This document shows, piece after piece, positions 16,751-24,666 of a stretch of DNA of 33,498 bases. Below the pieces are notes generated by a model that worked only from the letters and a program-made list of their open reading frames with translations, was not told the origin of the DNA and made no database searches. Each line of letters opens with the position of its first letter. Position 1 is the first letter of the stretch. The stretch is taken from NCBI GenBank assembly GCA_002340515.1, contig DDMF01000155.1:18591-52088 (forward strand), written 5' to 3'. Made by a program: the position numbers and the translations under genes. This stretch comes from Rhodobacteraceae bacterium UBA2553 (lineage in GTDB: Bacteria > Pseudomonadota > Alphaproteobacteria > Rhodobacterales > Rhodobacteraceae).

Positions 16751-18199
16751 ATGACTGATATCCAAAAAAACTTGATTGCTGGCGAATGGCTGACCGGCGA
16801 AGGTGAAATCGAAAACCGTAGCCCGTCGGACCTGACGGATCTGGTTGGCATCTTTGCCCAAGCCAGCAGCGACCAGTTGGAGGCAACCCTTGATCAGGCG
16901 CGTGTGGCGCAGGCCGAGTGGGAAGCTTATGGAATGGAGCGCAAGCAGGCGGTCTTGATGGCCATCGGCAACGAGCTGATGGCGCGCGCAGATGAGCTGG
17001 GCACGCTTTTGGCCCGCGAAGAAGGCAAGCCACAAGCCGAAGGCAAAGGCGAGGTGTACCGCGCCGGTCAATTCTTCACCTATTATGCCGCGGAATGCCT
17101 GCGTCAACTTGGCGAGAATGCAGACTCGGTTCGTGCCGGTGTTGAGATTGACGTGCGCCGCGAGGCTGTGGGCGTTGTGGCGATCATCTCGCCTTGGAAC
17201 TTCCCAACCGCCACCGCGTCATGGAAAATTGCCCCGGCGCTGTGTTACGGCAACGCTGTGGTTTGGAAACCTGCAAATGTGACGCCCGCCTCGGCCGTTG
17301 CGCTGGCTGAGATTATCAACCGTCAGGACATCCCCAAGGGTCTCTTCTCATTGGTCATGGGCGCGGGTCGTTCGGTGGGGCAGCGTTTGGTTGAAAGCCC
17401 AAAGGTGAATGCAATCTCGTTCACCGGGTCGGTGCCTGTGGGCAAAGGAATCGCGTCAGCGGCCATTCAAAACCTGACCAAAGTTCAGATGGAAATGGGG
17501 TCCAAAAACGCTCTGGCCGTGATGGACGATGCTGACATTGATCTGGCTGTGACCCTTGCCCTTGGTGGGGCTTTTGGCGGCACCGGTCAGAAATGTACGG
17601 CCTCTTCGCGCCTTGTTGTGCATTCCGCTGTGCATGATGAATTTGTGGAAAAACTGGTTGCTGGCACAAAAGCGATGAAGGTTGGCCACGCGCTTGAAGC
17701 AGGCACCCAGATGGGGCCTGTGGTGAGCGAGCAGCAGCTGACCGAAAACCTTGCCTATGCCGCGCTTGGCCAAACCGAAGGTGCAGAGCTGGCCTGTGGT
17801 GGCGTGCGTCTAGAGATGCCGCACGATGGTTTCTACATGTCGCCCGGCGTGTTTGTGAACACCACCAACGACATGCGCATCAACCGCGAAGAGATGTTTG
17901 CCCCGCTGACATCCGTCATCAAAGTGGGCAGCTATGACGAAGCGATCGCGACCGTTAACGACACCAACTTTGGCCTGACCTCGGGCATCGTGACGAAATC
18001 GCTGGCGCGCGCCACACATTTCCGTCGCAATGCGCGCACCGGTGTTGTGACCATCAACCTGCCGACTGCGGGCACCGATTATCACGTGCCATTTGGTGGC
18101 CGTGGTGACAGCTCTTACGGGCCACGCGAGCAGGGTAAAAACGCGGCGGAATTCTACACCACCGTGAAAACTGCCTATATCAGCGCCGGTCCTGTCTGA
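16751..18199 (+). CDS. NAD(P)-dependent aldehyde dehydrogenase, ketoglutarate-semialdehyde-dehydrogenase-like
   Basis: This 482-aa cytoplasmic aldehyde dehydrogenase starts at ATG 16751, with GTGAGG about 9 nt upstream. The catalytic Cys282 is in GTGQKCTASSR. Glu248 is the general base (MEMGSKN), Asn150 is in SPWNFPT, and FTGS at 224-227 binds cofactor. The sequence around the catalytic Cys resembles 2-ketoglutarate semialdehyde (2,5-dioxovalerate) dehydrogenases of sugar-acid and hydroxyproline pathways more than betaine-aldehyde dehydrogenases. Substrate assignment from one motif is tentative. It is the first gene of the plus-strand catabolic operon, and its stop overlaps the start of the M19 gene. 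Confidence 0.9.
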   Translation: MTDIQKNLIAGEWLTGEGEIENRSPSDLTDLVGIFAQASSDQLEATLDQARVAQAEWEAYGMERKQAVLMAIGNELMARADELGTLLAREEGKPQAEGKGEVYRAGQFFTYYAAECLRQLGENADSVRAGVEIDVRREAVGVVAIISPWNFPTATASWKIAPALCYGNAVVWKPANVTPASAVALAEIINRQDIPKGLFSLVMGAGRSVGQRLVESPKVNAISFTGSVPVGKGIASAAIQNLTKVQMEMGSKNALAVMDDADIDLAVTLALGGAFGGTGQKCTASSRLVVHSAVHDEFVEKLVAGTKAMKVGHALEAGTQMGPVVSEQQLTENLAYAALGQTEGAELACGGVRLEMPHDGFYMSPGVFVNTTNDMRINREEMFAPLTSVIKVGSYDEAIATVNDTNFGLTSGIVTKSLARATHFRRNARTGVVTINLPTAGTDYHVPFGGRGDSSYGPREQGKNAAEFYTTVKTAYISAGPV

Positions 18200-19191
18200 T
18201 GCTGCCCGGCCTGCTTATAGACGGTCTGCAATATGCCAATTGGTCGGAAAAGATTTTCCGCCAGCTTCGCGAAGGCGGCGTGGATGCGATCCACGTCACC
18301 ATCTCGTACCACGAGAATTTTCGCGAAACGGTTCTGAACTTTGAAAAATGGAACCGCTGGTTTGAAAGCTATCCTGATCTGATCATGAAAGGTCAGTGGG
18401 CCAGCGACATTGATGTGGCGCGCGAAACCGGGCGCACGGCTGTGTTCTTTGGCTTTCAAAACCCGTCGCCAATCGAAGATGACATCGGCCTGGTTGAGAT
18501 CGTTCACACCCTTGGTGCGCGTTTCATGCAGCTGACCTATAACAACCAGTCCTTGCTTGCGACCGGCTGTTATGAGGCCGAGGACATGGGGCTAACGCGC
18601 ATGGGCAAACAGGTCATCAAAGAGATGAACCGGGTGGGTCTTGTCGTGGACATGAGCCATTCGGCAGATCGGTCAACCATTGAAGCTGCTGAATTTTCTG
18701 AACGCCCAATCGCGATCACCCATGCCAACCCGCATGAATGGTCGCCAGCGCTGCGCAACAAGAAAGAAAACGTCATTCGCGCGGTCACGGAAAATGGCGG
18801 CATGATGGGCTTTTCGGTCTATCCGCATCACCTGAAAGACAAGGGTGATTGCACGCTGGAAAGCTTTTGCGAGATGATCGCGCGCACCGCTGAAAAATAC
18901 GGTGCGGAGCATTTGGGCATTGGCACAGATCTTTGCCAGGACCAGCCCGACAGTATTGTTGAATGGATGCGCGTTGGCCGTTGGACCAAGGAAATCGATT
19001 ACGGCGAGGGATCAGCTTCAAACGCTGGTTTTCCGCCCATGCCACATTGGTTCGAAGACAACCGCCACTTCGGAAACATCGAACAGGGTCTTAAGGCAAC
19101 CGGTATGAACGCCGATGAAGTTGCCGGGATCATGGGTGGCAATTGGTATCGCTTTTTTGCCGATAACTTTGGCCCGCAGAAGGGACGCTAG
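18199..19191 (+). CDS. M19 membrane-dipeptidase-family protein with altered metal site
   Basis: This 330-aa protein has the M19 TIM-barrel pattern, with VDMSH (His154) and ITHAN (His175) matching the two later histidine ligands, and GIGTD near residue 240. The N-terminal DGHND of real dipeptidases is DGLQY (8-12), and the bridging-Glu segment reads FGFQNPSP, with Gln87 where Glu is expected. It therefore should not bind the usual two-zinc centre. From memory, the M19 homologue PA5396, next to the dimethylglycine genes dgcAB of Pseudomonas aeruginosa, has the same substitutions, suggesting a subfamily acting in betaine or N-methyl amino acid catabolism instead of peptide hydrolysis. No signal peptide is seen. 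It overlaps the aldehyde dehydrogenase stop by one base, so it is co-expressed. Confidence 0.85.
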   Translation: MLPGLLIDGLQYANWSEKIFRQLREGGVDAIHVTISYHENFRETVLNFEKWNRWFESYPDLIMKGQWASDIDVARETGRTAVFFGFQNPSPIEDDIGLVEIVHTLGARFMQLTYNNQSLLATGCYEAEDMGLTRMGKQVIKEMNRVGLVVDMSHSADRSTIEAAEFSERPIAITHANPHEWSPALRNKKENVIRAVTENGGMMGFSVYPHHLKDKGDCTLESFCEMIARTAEKYGAEHLGIGTDLCQDQPDSIVEWMRVGRWTKEIDYGEGSASNAGFPPMPHWFEDNRHFGNIEQGLKATGMNADEVAGIMGGNWYRFFADNFGPQKGR

Positions 19192-19264
19192 CGGGGCAAA
19201 GTCAACGTAACGTGGTCTGGAAAAATATTTCCCGAAGGGGGCAGGCCACACTTGGGAGGGAAAG

Positions 19265-20820
19265 ATGTCGGAAGCATCTGTAGAAATTCAAACAAAAAAG
19301 AGCCCTGATCAGGGGGCGGTCAACAAACCGTTGTTCCTGATTTCAGGCGGCTTTATTGCGCTCTTTTGTTTGGCGGCGTTGGTTAATCTTGACGCGCTGT
19401 CGGCGGCTGTAGATTGGGGATTTAATGTCTCAGCCACCTATTTTGGTCTTTACTGGCAGGTTCTGTTGCTCGCAACATTCCTGATCGGGTTGGTACTGTG
19501 CATCCTGCCCGGTGGCCGGGCGATCATGGGCGGTCTGACCGCGCCAGAATTCACCACGTTCCAGTGGGGATCCATGATCATGTGTACTCTGCTTGCGGGC
19601 GGTGGCGTGTTTTGGGCAGCGGGTGAACCGATTGCGCATTTCCTGTCTTCGCCTCCGCTTTATGGTGCAGAAAGCGGTACTGCCGCGGCAGTAGACGCCG
19701 CGATTGCGCAAAGCTTTATGCACTGGGGTTTCTTGGCTTGGGCCATCTTGGGATCGCTTTCGACCGTGATGCTGATGCATTACCATTACGAAAAAGGTCT
19801 TCCGCTTGCGCCGCGCACGCTGCTGTACCCAGTCTTTGGTGACAAAGCGATCCATGGCCCCATCGGTCTGTTCGCGGATGCAGCATCGATCATCGCTGTG
19901 GTGGCTGGCACAGTGGGCCCAATTGGTTTCCTTGGCTTGCAAGTCAGCTATGGTCTGTCCGACCTTTTCGGCATTCCGGATGCGTTCATCACCCAAGCGA
20001 TTGTGATTGCTGGTCTGGTGGCGATTTATACCGTGTCGGCCATGACCGGCCTGTCGCGCGGCATTCAGATCCTGTCGAAAGTGAACGTGATCTTGGCCGC
20101 TGTGCTGTTGGTCTTTGTTCTGATCGCAGGCCCAACCGGGTTCATCTTTGGCTCATTTTTTCGGGCTTTGGCACCTATCTCGGCAACTTCTTCCAGATGG
20201 CACTTTACCGCGGTGACGCGGGCGTCTTTGGTGCGCCGGGCTGGCTTGGCTGGTGGACCGTGTTTTTCTGGGGCTGGTTCATGGGCTATGGCCCACTGAT
20301 GGCGATGTTCATTGCACGAGTGTCGCGCGGTCGCTCGATCCGTTCGATCATCATCATGCTGTCCGTTGTGGCACCGATTGTGACCAACTTCTGGTTCACC
20401 ATCATTGGTGGTACTGGGATTGCGATGGAACTGTCCGAGCCGGGCACCATTTCGACCGCCTTCGAAGGCTTCAACCTTCCCGCAGCGCTTTTGGCCATCA
20501 CCAATAACTTGCCATTGGGCTTTCTTGTGTCGATCCTGTTCTTGATCCTGACCACTATCTTTGTGGCCACGACAGGCGACTCGATGAGCTACGTGATCGC
20601 GGCAACCATGAGCGACGGTGAAACGCCATCTGTTGGCGTGCGCGTGTTCTGGGGGGTTGCTATGGGTGTCATGGCGCTGATCCTGATCTCGGTTGGATCT
20701 GGCGGTGTGTCGAAGCTGCAAAGTTTTATCGTTGTGACCGCCGTTCCGGTTTTGCTGATCCTCTTGCCGTCCCTGTGGGATGCCCTGCGCATCACCTTGG
20801 CCAAAGGCAAAGAAAACTAA
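19265..20820 (+). pseudogene. BCCT-family transporter, frameshifted at a T6 run
   Basis: This would be a betaine/carnitine/choline-type secondary transporter with about 12 membrane segments. The first part (19265 to about 20161) gives an N-terminal about 298 residues, including HWGFLAWAILG (about 153-163). It then leaves frame in a run of six T (20156-20161) and ends wrongly at 20299. The following sequence continues the same family in another frame (FSGFGTYLGNFFQMALYRGD, then WWTVFFWGWFMGYGP and IARVSRGR) to the stop at 20818-20820. One extra T would restore an unbroken 518-aa protein, the normal length. It may be an assembly or sequencing error, a recent mutation or slippage-controlled expression. 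GGGAGGG precedes the ATG. Aromatic-cage residues differ from betaine carriers. Confidence 0.85.
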
Positions 20821-20826
20821 GCATCA

Positions 20827-20850
20827 GTCGGGCGCCTTCGGGCGCCCGAC
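20827..20850 (+). terminator. Rho-independent-type hairpin after the BCCT gene
   Basis: GTCGGGCGCC (20827-20836), a TTCG tetraloop, and GGCGCCCGAC (20841-20850) form a perfect 10-bp GC-rich stem starting 6 bp after the BCCT stop. The sequence after it is only mildly T-rich (ATTCCGCGTTTCC), so termination may be partial, leaving the following genes in weaker expression or on their own promoter. Confidence 0.75.
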
Positions 20851-20917
20851 ATTCCGCGTTTCCAATTTGCTGAAAAAGGAAACCACCTTAACGTCCTGAC
20901 TGCAAAGGTCCAAACGA

Positions 20918-22609
20918 ATGAGCGATATAGCCCGCCGCGACCCGAATTTGGTCATGCGCCTCGCGCGCCTCGGTTCCATCCATCAATCGCGCCTGTCCTT
21001 CATGCGCGTCCTGACCCGCCGCCTTGCGCGTGAGGGTTGGACGTTTGAGCAAACCGCATTTGAGGTGGATGACAATGGCGAAGGCCACGCGGTCTATACC
21101 GCGCATGGCCCAGATCGCGCCTATTCCTTGATTGCCTATGCCCATGACCTTCCTGCGGAAAAACGATCTGACCGTGTGATTGCAGAGGCATGGGATGCGA
21201 CATTTACCCTGTTCGACGGGGTGCCAACGGCGGATGACATTGAACGTCTGTCGCATAATATTCCGGTGCAAGAAGCGGGCCGTGTTTCGGGAACGGAACT
21301 GTCAGTGTCGCGCGCCAACCGGTCGGTGCGCCTGTGGGAGCATGTGGTCAGCGAACTGGCTGCGGGCCGCCAGCCGTCTGCAGAACAAATCGACGCTGTG
21401 GGGTATCTGATGCGCACCACCGCCGTTTATGGCTCGGGTAAACTCGGGGCGGCGGACCGCGAAATGATCGCCGACCGGCCGGAATTTCGCGCGCCGTTTC
21501 AAGTTGAGATGCTGTCTGTCTTTTTGACCCGTTGGTTTGTGCGCGACCTTGTGCAGCATATGGCCAACCGCAGGGCTGCGGCAAACGGTACAAACGTGGC
21601 CAGCCTGTCGCCAGAGCTGGCACGCTCAATGGGCATCGGTAACTCAACCGGGTTGGGCATGGCGCCATTTCTGCTCAATCATCCGGTTTTGTTCAACAAT
21701 TGGGTGGCGGCCAGAGAAAACGCCATTCAGGCTGTGCGGTCTTTGCAGGCCGCTGGCGAAGATGAGGTGGCCCTTTTCCTGTCGTTGATTGAACGTAGCA
21801 AAATTACCATCGCGGGTTGGCATTCAGAACATAAGATCCAGCTTGAGAAACTCCACGGTCTGCGGGCCGACGTGGAAAAAGTGGCCGATTATCTTACAAA
21901 AAATGACCTGAGTGGCCCGCGCCCTTGGGATGCGCTTTATGTGTGGGCCGAGAATGCCCTGTCGTTGGAAGGGCAAGAATGGATTGCGTCGCTTATCCTG
22001 GAACCCTACGGCGCTCTGGTCGATGGGTTCGCTGACGATATGGCGGCCGACAACACCGCGACCTTCCGTATTGCAGGGGCTATGACAATTGGCGAATTGC
22101 GCGCCTTGCTTAAGGATATTTACGTATGGGCGATCGACACCGATTGGGTGGCCCCGGAAAATAAAGCCCGTGCCTGGTATGTGTCCGAAGAAAAGCTGGA
22201 ACCCCGGTTGGGCGAACGGTTTGAAGAACCGATTGAAGAATATGAACAGCCTCTGGCACCGGGGCGCGACGCCGCCCGGCTTTATGCAGCACTGGAACAT
22301 TGGCCCGACGAGGCACAGGTCGCTGAGTTTATCTTGCGCCACCCCGAGCATCGCCACGTTTTGCGCCGTGCGCAAATTGTTGGTCGCGCGCCTTATGCCG
22401 AAATTCGCGATAATACGATTTCGGATCAGGTGCTGCCGATTGACATGCTGCGCTGCAAGCTCGCGTTTTTTGGGGCAACACAATTTGACCCGCGATCGGA
22501 TCGTTGGGTGCGGATTTGCATGTATGGCAACGCGCCATTCCCCACGGAGCTGACCACTGAAAATGCAGATTTCTGGGTGTTTCCAACTCATACGGGGGCA
22601 AGTTCATGA
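20918..22609 (+). CDS. Conserved protein of unknown function (563 aa)
   Basis: I do not recognise this family. The protein is soluble-looking, with no signal peptide or clear membrane helix, and is rich in predicted helix. Notable stretches are GNSTGLGMAPFLLNHPVLFNNW (about 243-264), a charged helical region ITIAGWHSEHKIQLEKLHGLRADVEKVADYL, and an acidic linker EEPIEEYEQPLAPG before a C-terminal domain ending YGNAPFPTELTTENADFWVFPTH. No nucleotide-binding, zinc or Fe-S motif is evident. It overlaps the next gene by 4 bp (ATGA), implying that the two products work together, and shares direction with the catabolic genes on either side. A role in the same pathway is inferred only from context. 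The start ATG has AAAGG about 10 nt upstream. Confidence 0.8.
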   Translation: MSDIARRDPNLVMRLARLGSIHQSRLSFMRVLTRRLAREGWTFEQTAFEVDDNGEGHAVYTAHGPDRAYSLIAYAHDLPAEKRSDRVIAEAWDATFTLFDGVPTADDIERLSHNIPVQEAGRVSGTELSVSRANRSVRLWEHVVSELAAGRQPSAEQIDAVGYLMRTTAVYGSGKLGAADREMIADRPEFRAPFQVEMLSVFLTRWFVRDLVQHMANRRAAANGTNVASLSPELARSMGIGNSTGLGMAPFLLNHPVLFNNWVAARENAIQAVRSLQAAGEDEVALFLSLIERSKITIAGWHSEHKIQLEKLHGLRADVEKVADYLTKNDLSGPRPWDALYVWAENALSLEGQEWIASLILEPYGALVDGFADDMAADNTATFRIAGAMTIGELRALLKDIYVWAIDTDWVAPENKARAWYVSEEKLEPRLGERFEEPIEEYEQPLAPGRDAARLYAALEHWPDEAQVAEFILRHPEHRHVLRRAQIVGRAPYAEIRDNTISDQVLPIDMLRCKLAFFGATQFDPRSDRWVRICMYGNAPFPTELTTENADFWVFPTHTGASS

Positions 22610-23256
22610 GCCACTCTTTGAACGAAATTGAAGCGATGAGCAAACGCGCGGCGCGCGGGGCGGGTCTGTCTTGGGGCTTGGCGGAAGAAGCGGCCAAAGG
22701 CACCCGTTGGCTGTCCTCTTTCGGCTTTCCTGGGACAGAGCTCTTGGCAAATCTGTTGCAACTGAACGACCGGATTCCGCCGATAGATGTGTCGCCCGTC
22801 TCATTGCGGGCCGACATCTGGCACGCGCCCGCACGGCGCATGAGCCCGCTGATCGCAGGGGCCGCGCTAAGCGATTGCGCCGTGCGCCTATTGGAACGTG
22901 GGCGTATTGAGATGGTCAATGTCAGCGTGCCGATGCTTGCGGTGCCCTTCATGGGCGGTGCGGCCTTGCGCCTTGGGGTGCCTGTGGCCGTTGAATGGGA
23001 TGGTGTGCGTTTGGCCACGGACGGTAAACAGCTCTGCGTCCAAGGCGATGCTGCTGCGCTTCAATCTGCGCAGGCGGATCGCGTGTTGTTCTGTGCGCCC
23101 GCTGAAATGACCGGGCGACGTGAACCGGTGATGCGCGCAAACGTGTCAGAAGAAAGCTGGGAACGCCTTGGCGTTTTTGCGCATCGCACCTATGCGCCAG
23201 CAACCGAAGAAAGCCGCCTGCGTGGGGCCGGGGCAGGGTTAAGCGACAATGATTAA
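22606..23256 (+). CDS. DUF3726-like protein of unknown function
   Basis: This 216-aa protein has the N-terminal pattern SLNEIEAMSKRAARGAGLSWGLAEEAAKGTRWLSSFGF, which I associate with DUF3726 proteins of alphaproteobacteria; this is memory, not a search. The middle holds hydrophobic beta-like segments (MVNVSVPMLAVPFMGGAALRLGVPVAVEW). The C-terminus, with AHRTYAPATEESRLRGAGAG, is conserved-looking and polar (a TYxPxTExSRxxGAGAG pattern). It has no known catalytic motif. Coupled to the 563-aa gene by an ATGA overlap, it is probably its obligate partner, and 57 bp later the Ldh-family oxidoreductase follows. Confidence 0.8.
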   Translation: MSHSLNEIEAMSKRAARGAGLSWGLAEEAAKGTRWLSSFGFPGTELLANLLQLNDRIPPIDVSPVSLRADIWHAPARRMSPLIAGAALSDCAVRLLERGRIEMVNVSVPMLAVPFMGGAALRLGVPVAVEWDGVRLATDGKQLCVQGDAAALQSAQADRVLFCAPAEMTGRREPVMRANVSEESWERLGVFAHRTYAPATEESRLRGAGAGLSDND

Positions 23257-23313
23257 CCCAGTTTCACTGGCCTATGTGAGTGATCCGCAAGAATAACAAC
23301 AAGAAAGACCGAT

Positions 23314-24321
23314 ATGACCGCATCTGAAACACTGACCCTGTCTGAAATCGAAGATCTCGCGTTTCGCGCCCTTGTGAACGCTGGAACATCTGAGCAAAAT
23401 GCCCGCCCGTTGGCCGTGGCGACCGCGATGACTGAAGCGGATGGGGTGGCCTCTCATGGGCTCGCCTATATCCCGATTTATGCACAGCATGTGGAATGCG
23501 GTAAGGTGGATGGACAAGCCATCCCTGTTTTGGCGCAACCGCGGCCAGCTGTGGTTACCGTCGATGCGGCGACTGGGTTTGCACATACTGCCATTGATAT
23601 GGGGTTTGAAAAACTGATCCCATTGGCGAAAGAGATGGGGGTCGCTGTTCTTGCGGTGAATAATTCCTATAATTGTGGGGTTCTTGGGGTGCATACCCAA
23701 CGTTTGGCACAGGCCGGGTTGATGGGGATTGGATTTACCAATGCGCCCGCGTCAATCGCACCATCCGGGGGGGCAAAACCCGTTGTGGGCACCAACCCAT
23801 TTTCCATCTCGGCACCGGATAAGGATGGCAACGCCGCTTTGCTGATCGACCAATCGGCAAGCACCATTGCCAAAAGCGAAGTGATGAAACATGCGCGCGA
23901 AGGCAAAGAGGTGCCCTTGGGCTGGGTATTGGACGCAGATGGCGCGCCGACCACTGACCCAGAAGCCGGTTTGAAGGGGTCAATGGTTCCATCCGGTGAC
24001 TATAAAGGGGTCGGAATTGCACTTACGGTGGAGCTGATGGCTGCTGCGATGACAGGGGCCACTTTGGGGTCCGTCGCCAGCCCGTTTTCTGGTACCGCCG
24101 GGGGGCCGCCCAAAACAGGTCAGTTCTTTATTGCGATTGATCCAGCAGCGACGTCGGGTGGTGTGTTTCAGGAAAAACTGACGGCATTGCTGGCCTCGTT
24201 TCGGCAACAGGATGGTGCGCGTTTGCCGGGCGATGGTCGTCGTGCCTGTCGCCGTCGTGCAGCAGAGGAAGGTGTCGCGGTCAACGCCGCACTCTTGGAA
24301 AAAATACGCGCTTTGATTTGA
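23314..24321 (+). CDS. Ldh family (malate/L-lactate dehydrogenase type 2) NAD(P)-dependent oxidoreductase
   Basis: This 335-aa protein is of the Ldh_2 fold, which includes ureidoglycolate, sulfolactate and lactate/malate dehydrogenases and delta1-piperideine-2-carboxylate reductase. Markers are EADGVASHGLAYIPIYAQHV (about 47-66, including the catalytic-type SHG), VNNSYNCGVLGVHTQRLAQAG, TNAPASIAPSGGAKPVVGTNPFSI (about 145-168), GDYKGVGIALTVELMAAAMTGA and the C-terminal GARLPGD. The members reduce 2-oxo acids or cyclic imino acids reversibly. In this neighbourhood a cyclic-imine reductase or a hydroxy-acid dehydrogenase would both fit. It is the last gene of the cluster and is followed by a terminator. 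Confidence 0.9.
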   Translation: MTASETLTLSEIEDLAFRALVNAGTSEQNARPLAVATAMTEADGVASHGLAYIPIYAQHVECGKVDGQAIPVLAQPRPAVVTVDAATGFAHTAIDMGFEKLIPLAKEMGVAVLAVNNSYNCGVLGVHTQRLAQAGLMGIGFTNAPASIAPSGGAKPVVGTNPFSISAPDKDGNAALLIDQSASTIAKSEVMKHAREGKEVPLGWVLDADGAPTTDPEAGLKGSMVPSGDYKGVGIALTVELMAAAMTGATLGSVASPFSGTAGGPPKTGQFFIAIDPAATSGGVFQEKLTALLASFRQQDGARLPGDGRRACRRRAAEEGVAVNAALLEKIRALI

Positions 24322-24348
24322 TATGAAGTGAAACAAACCAATATGGCT

Positions 24349-24382
24349 GGGCCGGTTCGCGATATGCGGGCCGGCCTTTGTC
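24349..24382 (+). terminator. Terminator of the catabolic operon
   Basis: GGCCGG (24350-24355) pairs with CCGGCC (24371-24376), with an additional CGC/GCG pairing toward the loop. It is followed by TTTGTCTTT, a good T-rich tail. It lies 28 bp after the Ldh-family stop. Confidence 0.75.
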
Positions 24383-24570
24383 TTTGAAGGCGGAATGAAA
24401 TTCGAGGCTACTAACGGTTGTGCCTTTGACGCTTTCAAAGCAGGTCACTATGCCCAGATGCCGCTTATTGGGGCTTGTGTGTTTGGGGCTGGTCAGGTCA
24501 TATGTGAGGTGTGGAATGTGTTTCCTTCAGATAATTACAAAGCCGCGACGGAAATCAAACAGCGCCACGT

Positions 24571-24593
24571 TAAACACATATGTCGCGTGTTTA
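24571..24593. promoter_or_regulatory. Inverted repeat upstream of the efflux operon, candidate repressor operator
   Basis: TAAACAC (24571-24577) and GTGTTTA (24587-24593) form a perfect 7-bp dyad with a 9-bp spacer, 73 bp before the membrane-fusion gene start. This layout suits a TetR- or LysR-type repressor of an RND pump. No regulator gene is adjacent, so it would be encoded elsewhere. Confidence 0.45.
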
Positions 24594-24666
24594 GCACTCC
24601 GTGCGACGGATGCGTGGCAAACCCAAACATCCACCGCCAAAGCCGAAATCTGAAAGAGAGATCCCG

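Larger units (their letters stand above)
24322..24666. other. 345-bp intergenic region between the Ldh gene and the RND efflux operon
   Basis: No credible gene was found. A 91-codon open frame from 24395 runs into the efflux gene and shows no family resemblance or ribosome-binding site. The region holds a terminator near its left end and an inverted repeat close to the efflux start, both listed separately. The central about 180 bp shows no clear repeats or RNA motif. Confidence 0.6.

Noticed and set aside
24200..24321. Possible frameshift near the C-terminus of the Ldh-family gene, suggested by the Arg-rich GRRACRRRAAEEG end
   Set aside because: The GARLPGD motif and the following residues fit the usual family ending, and the length is normal.
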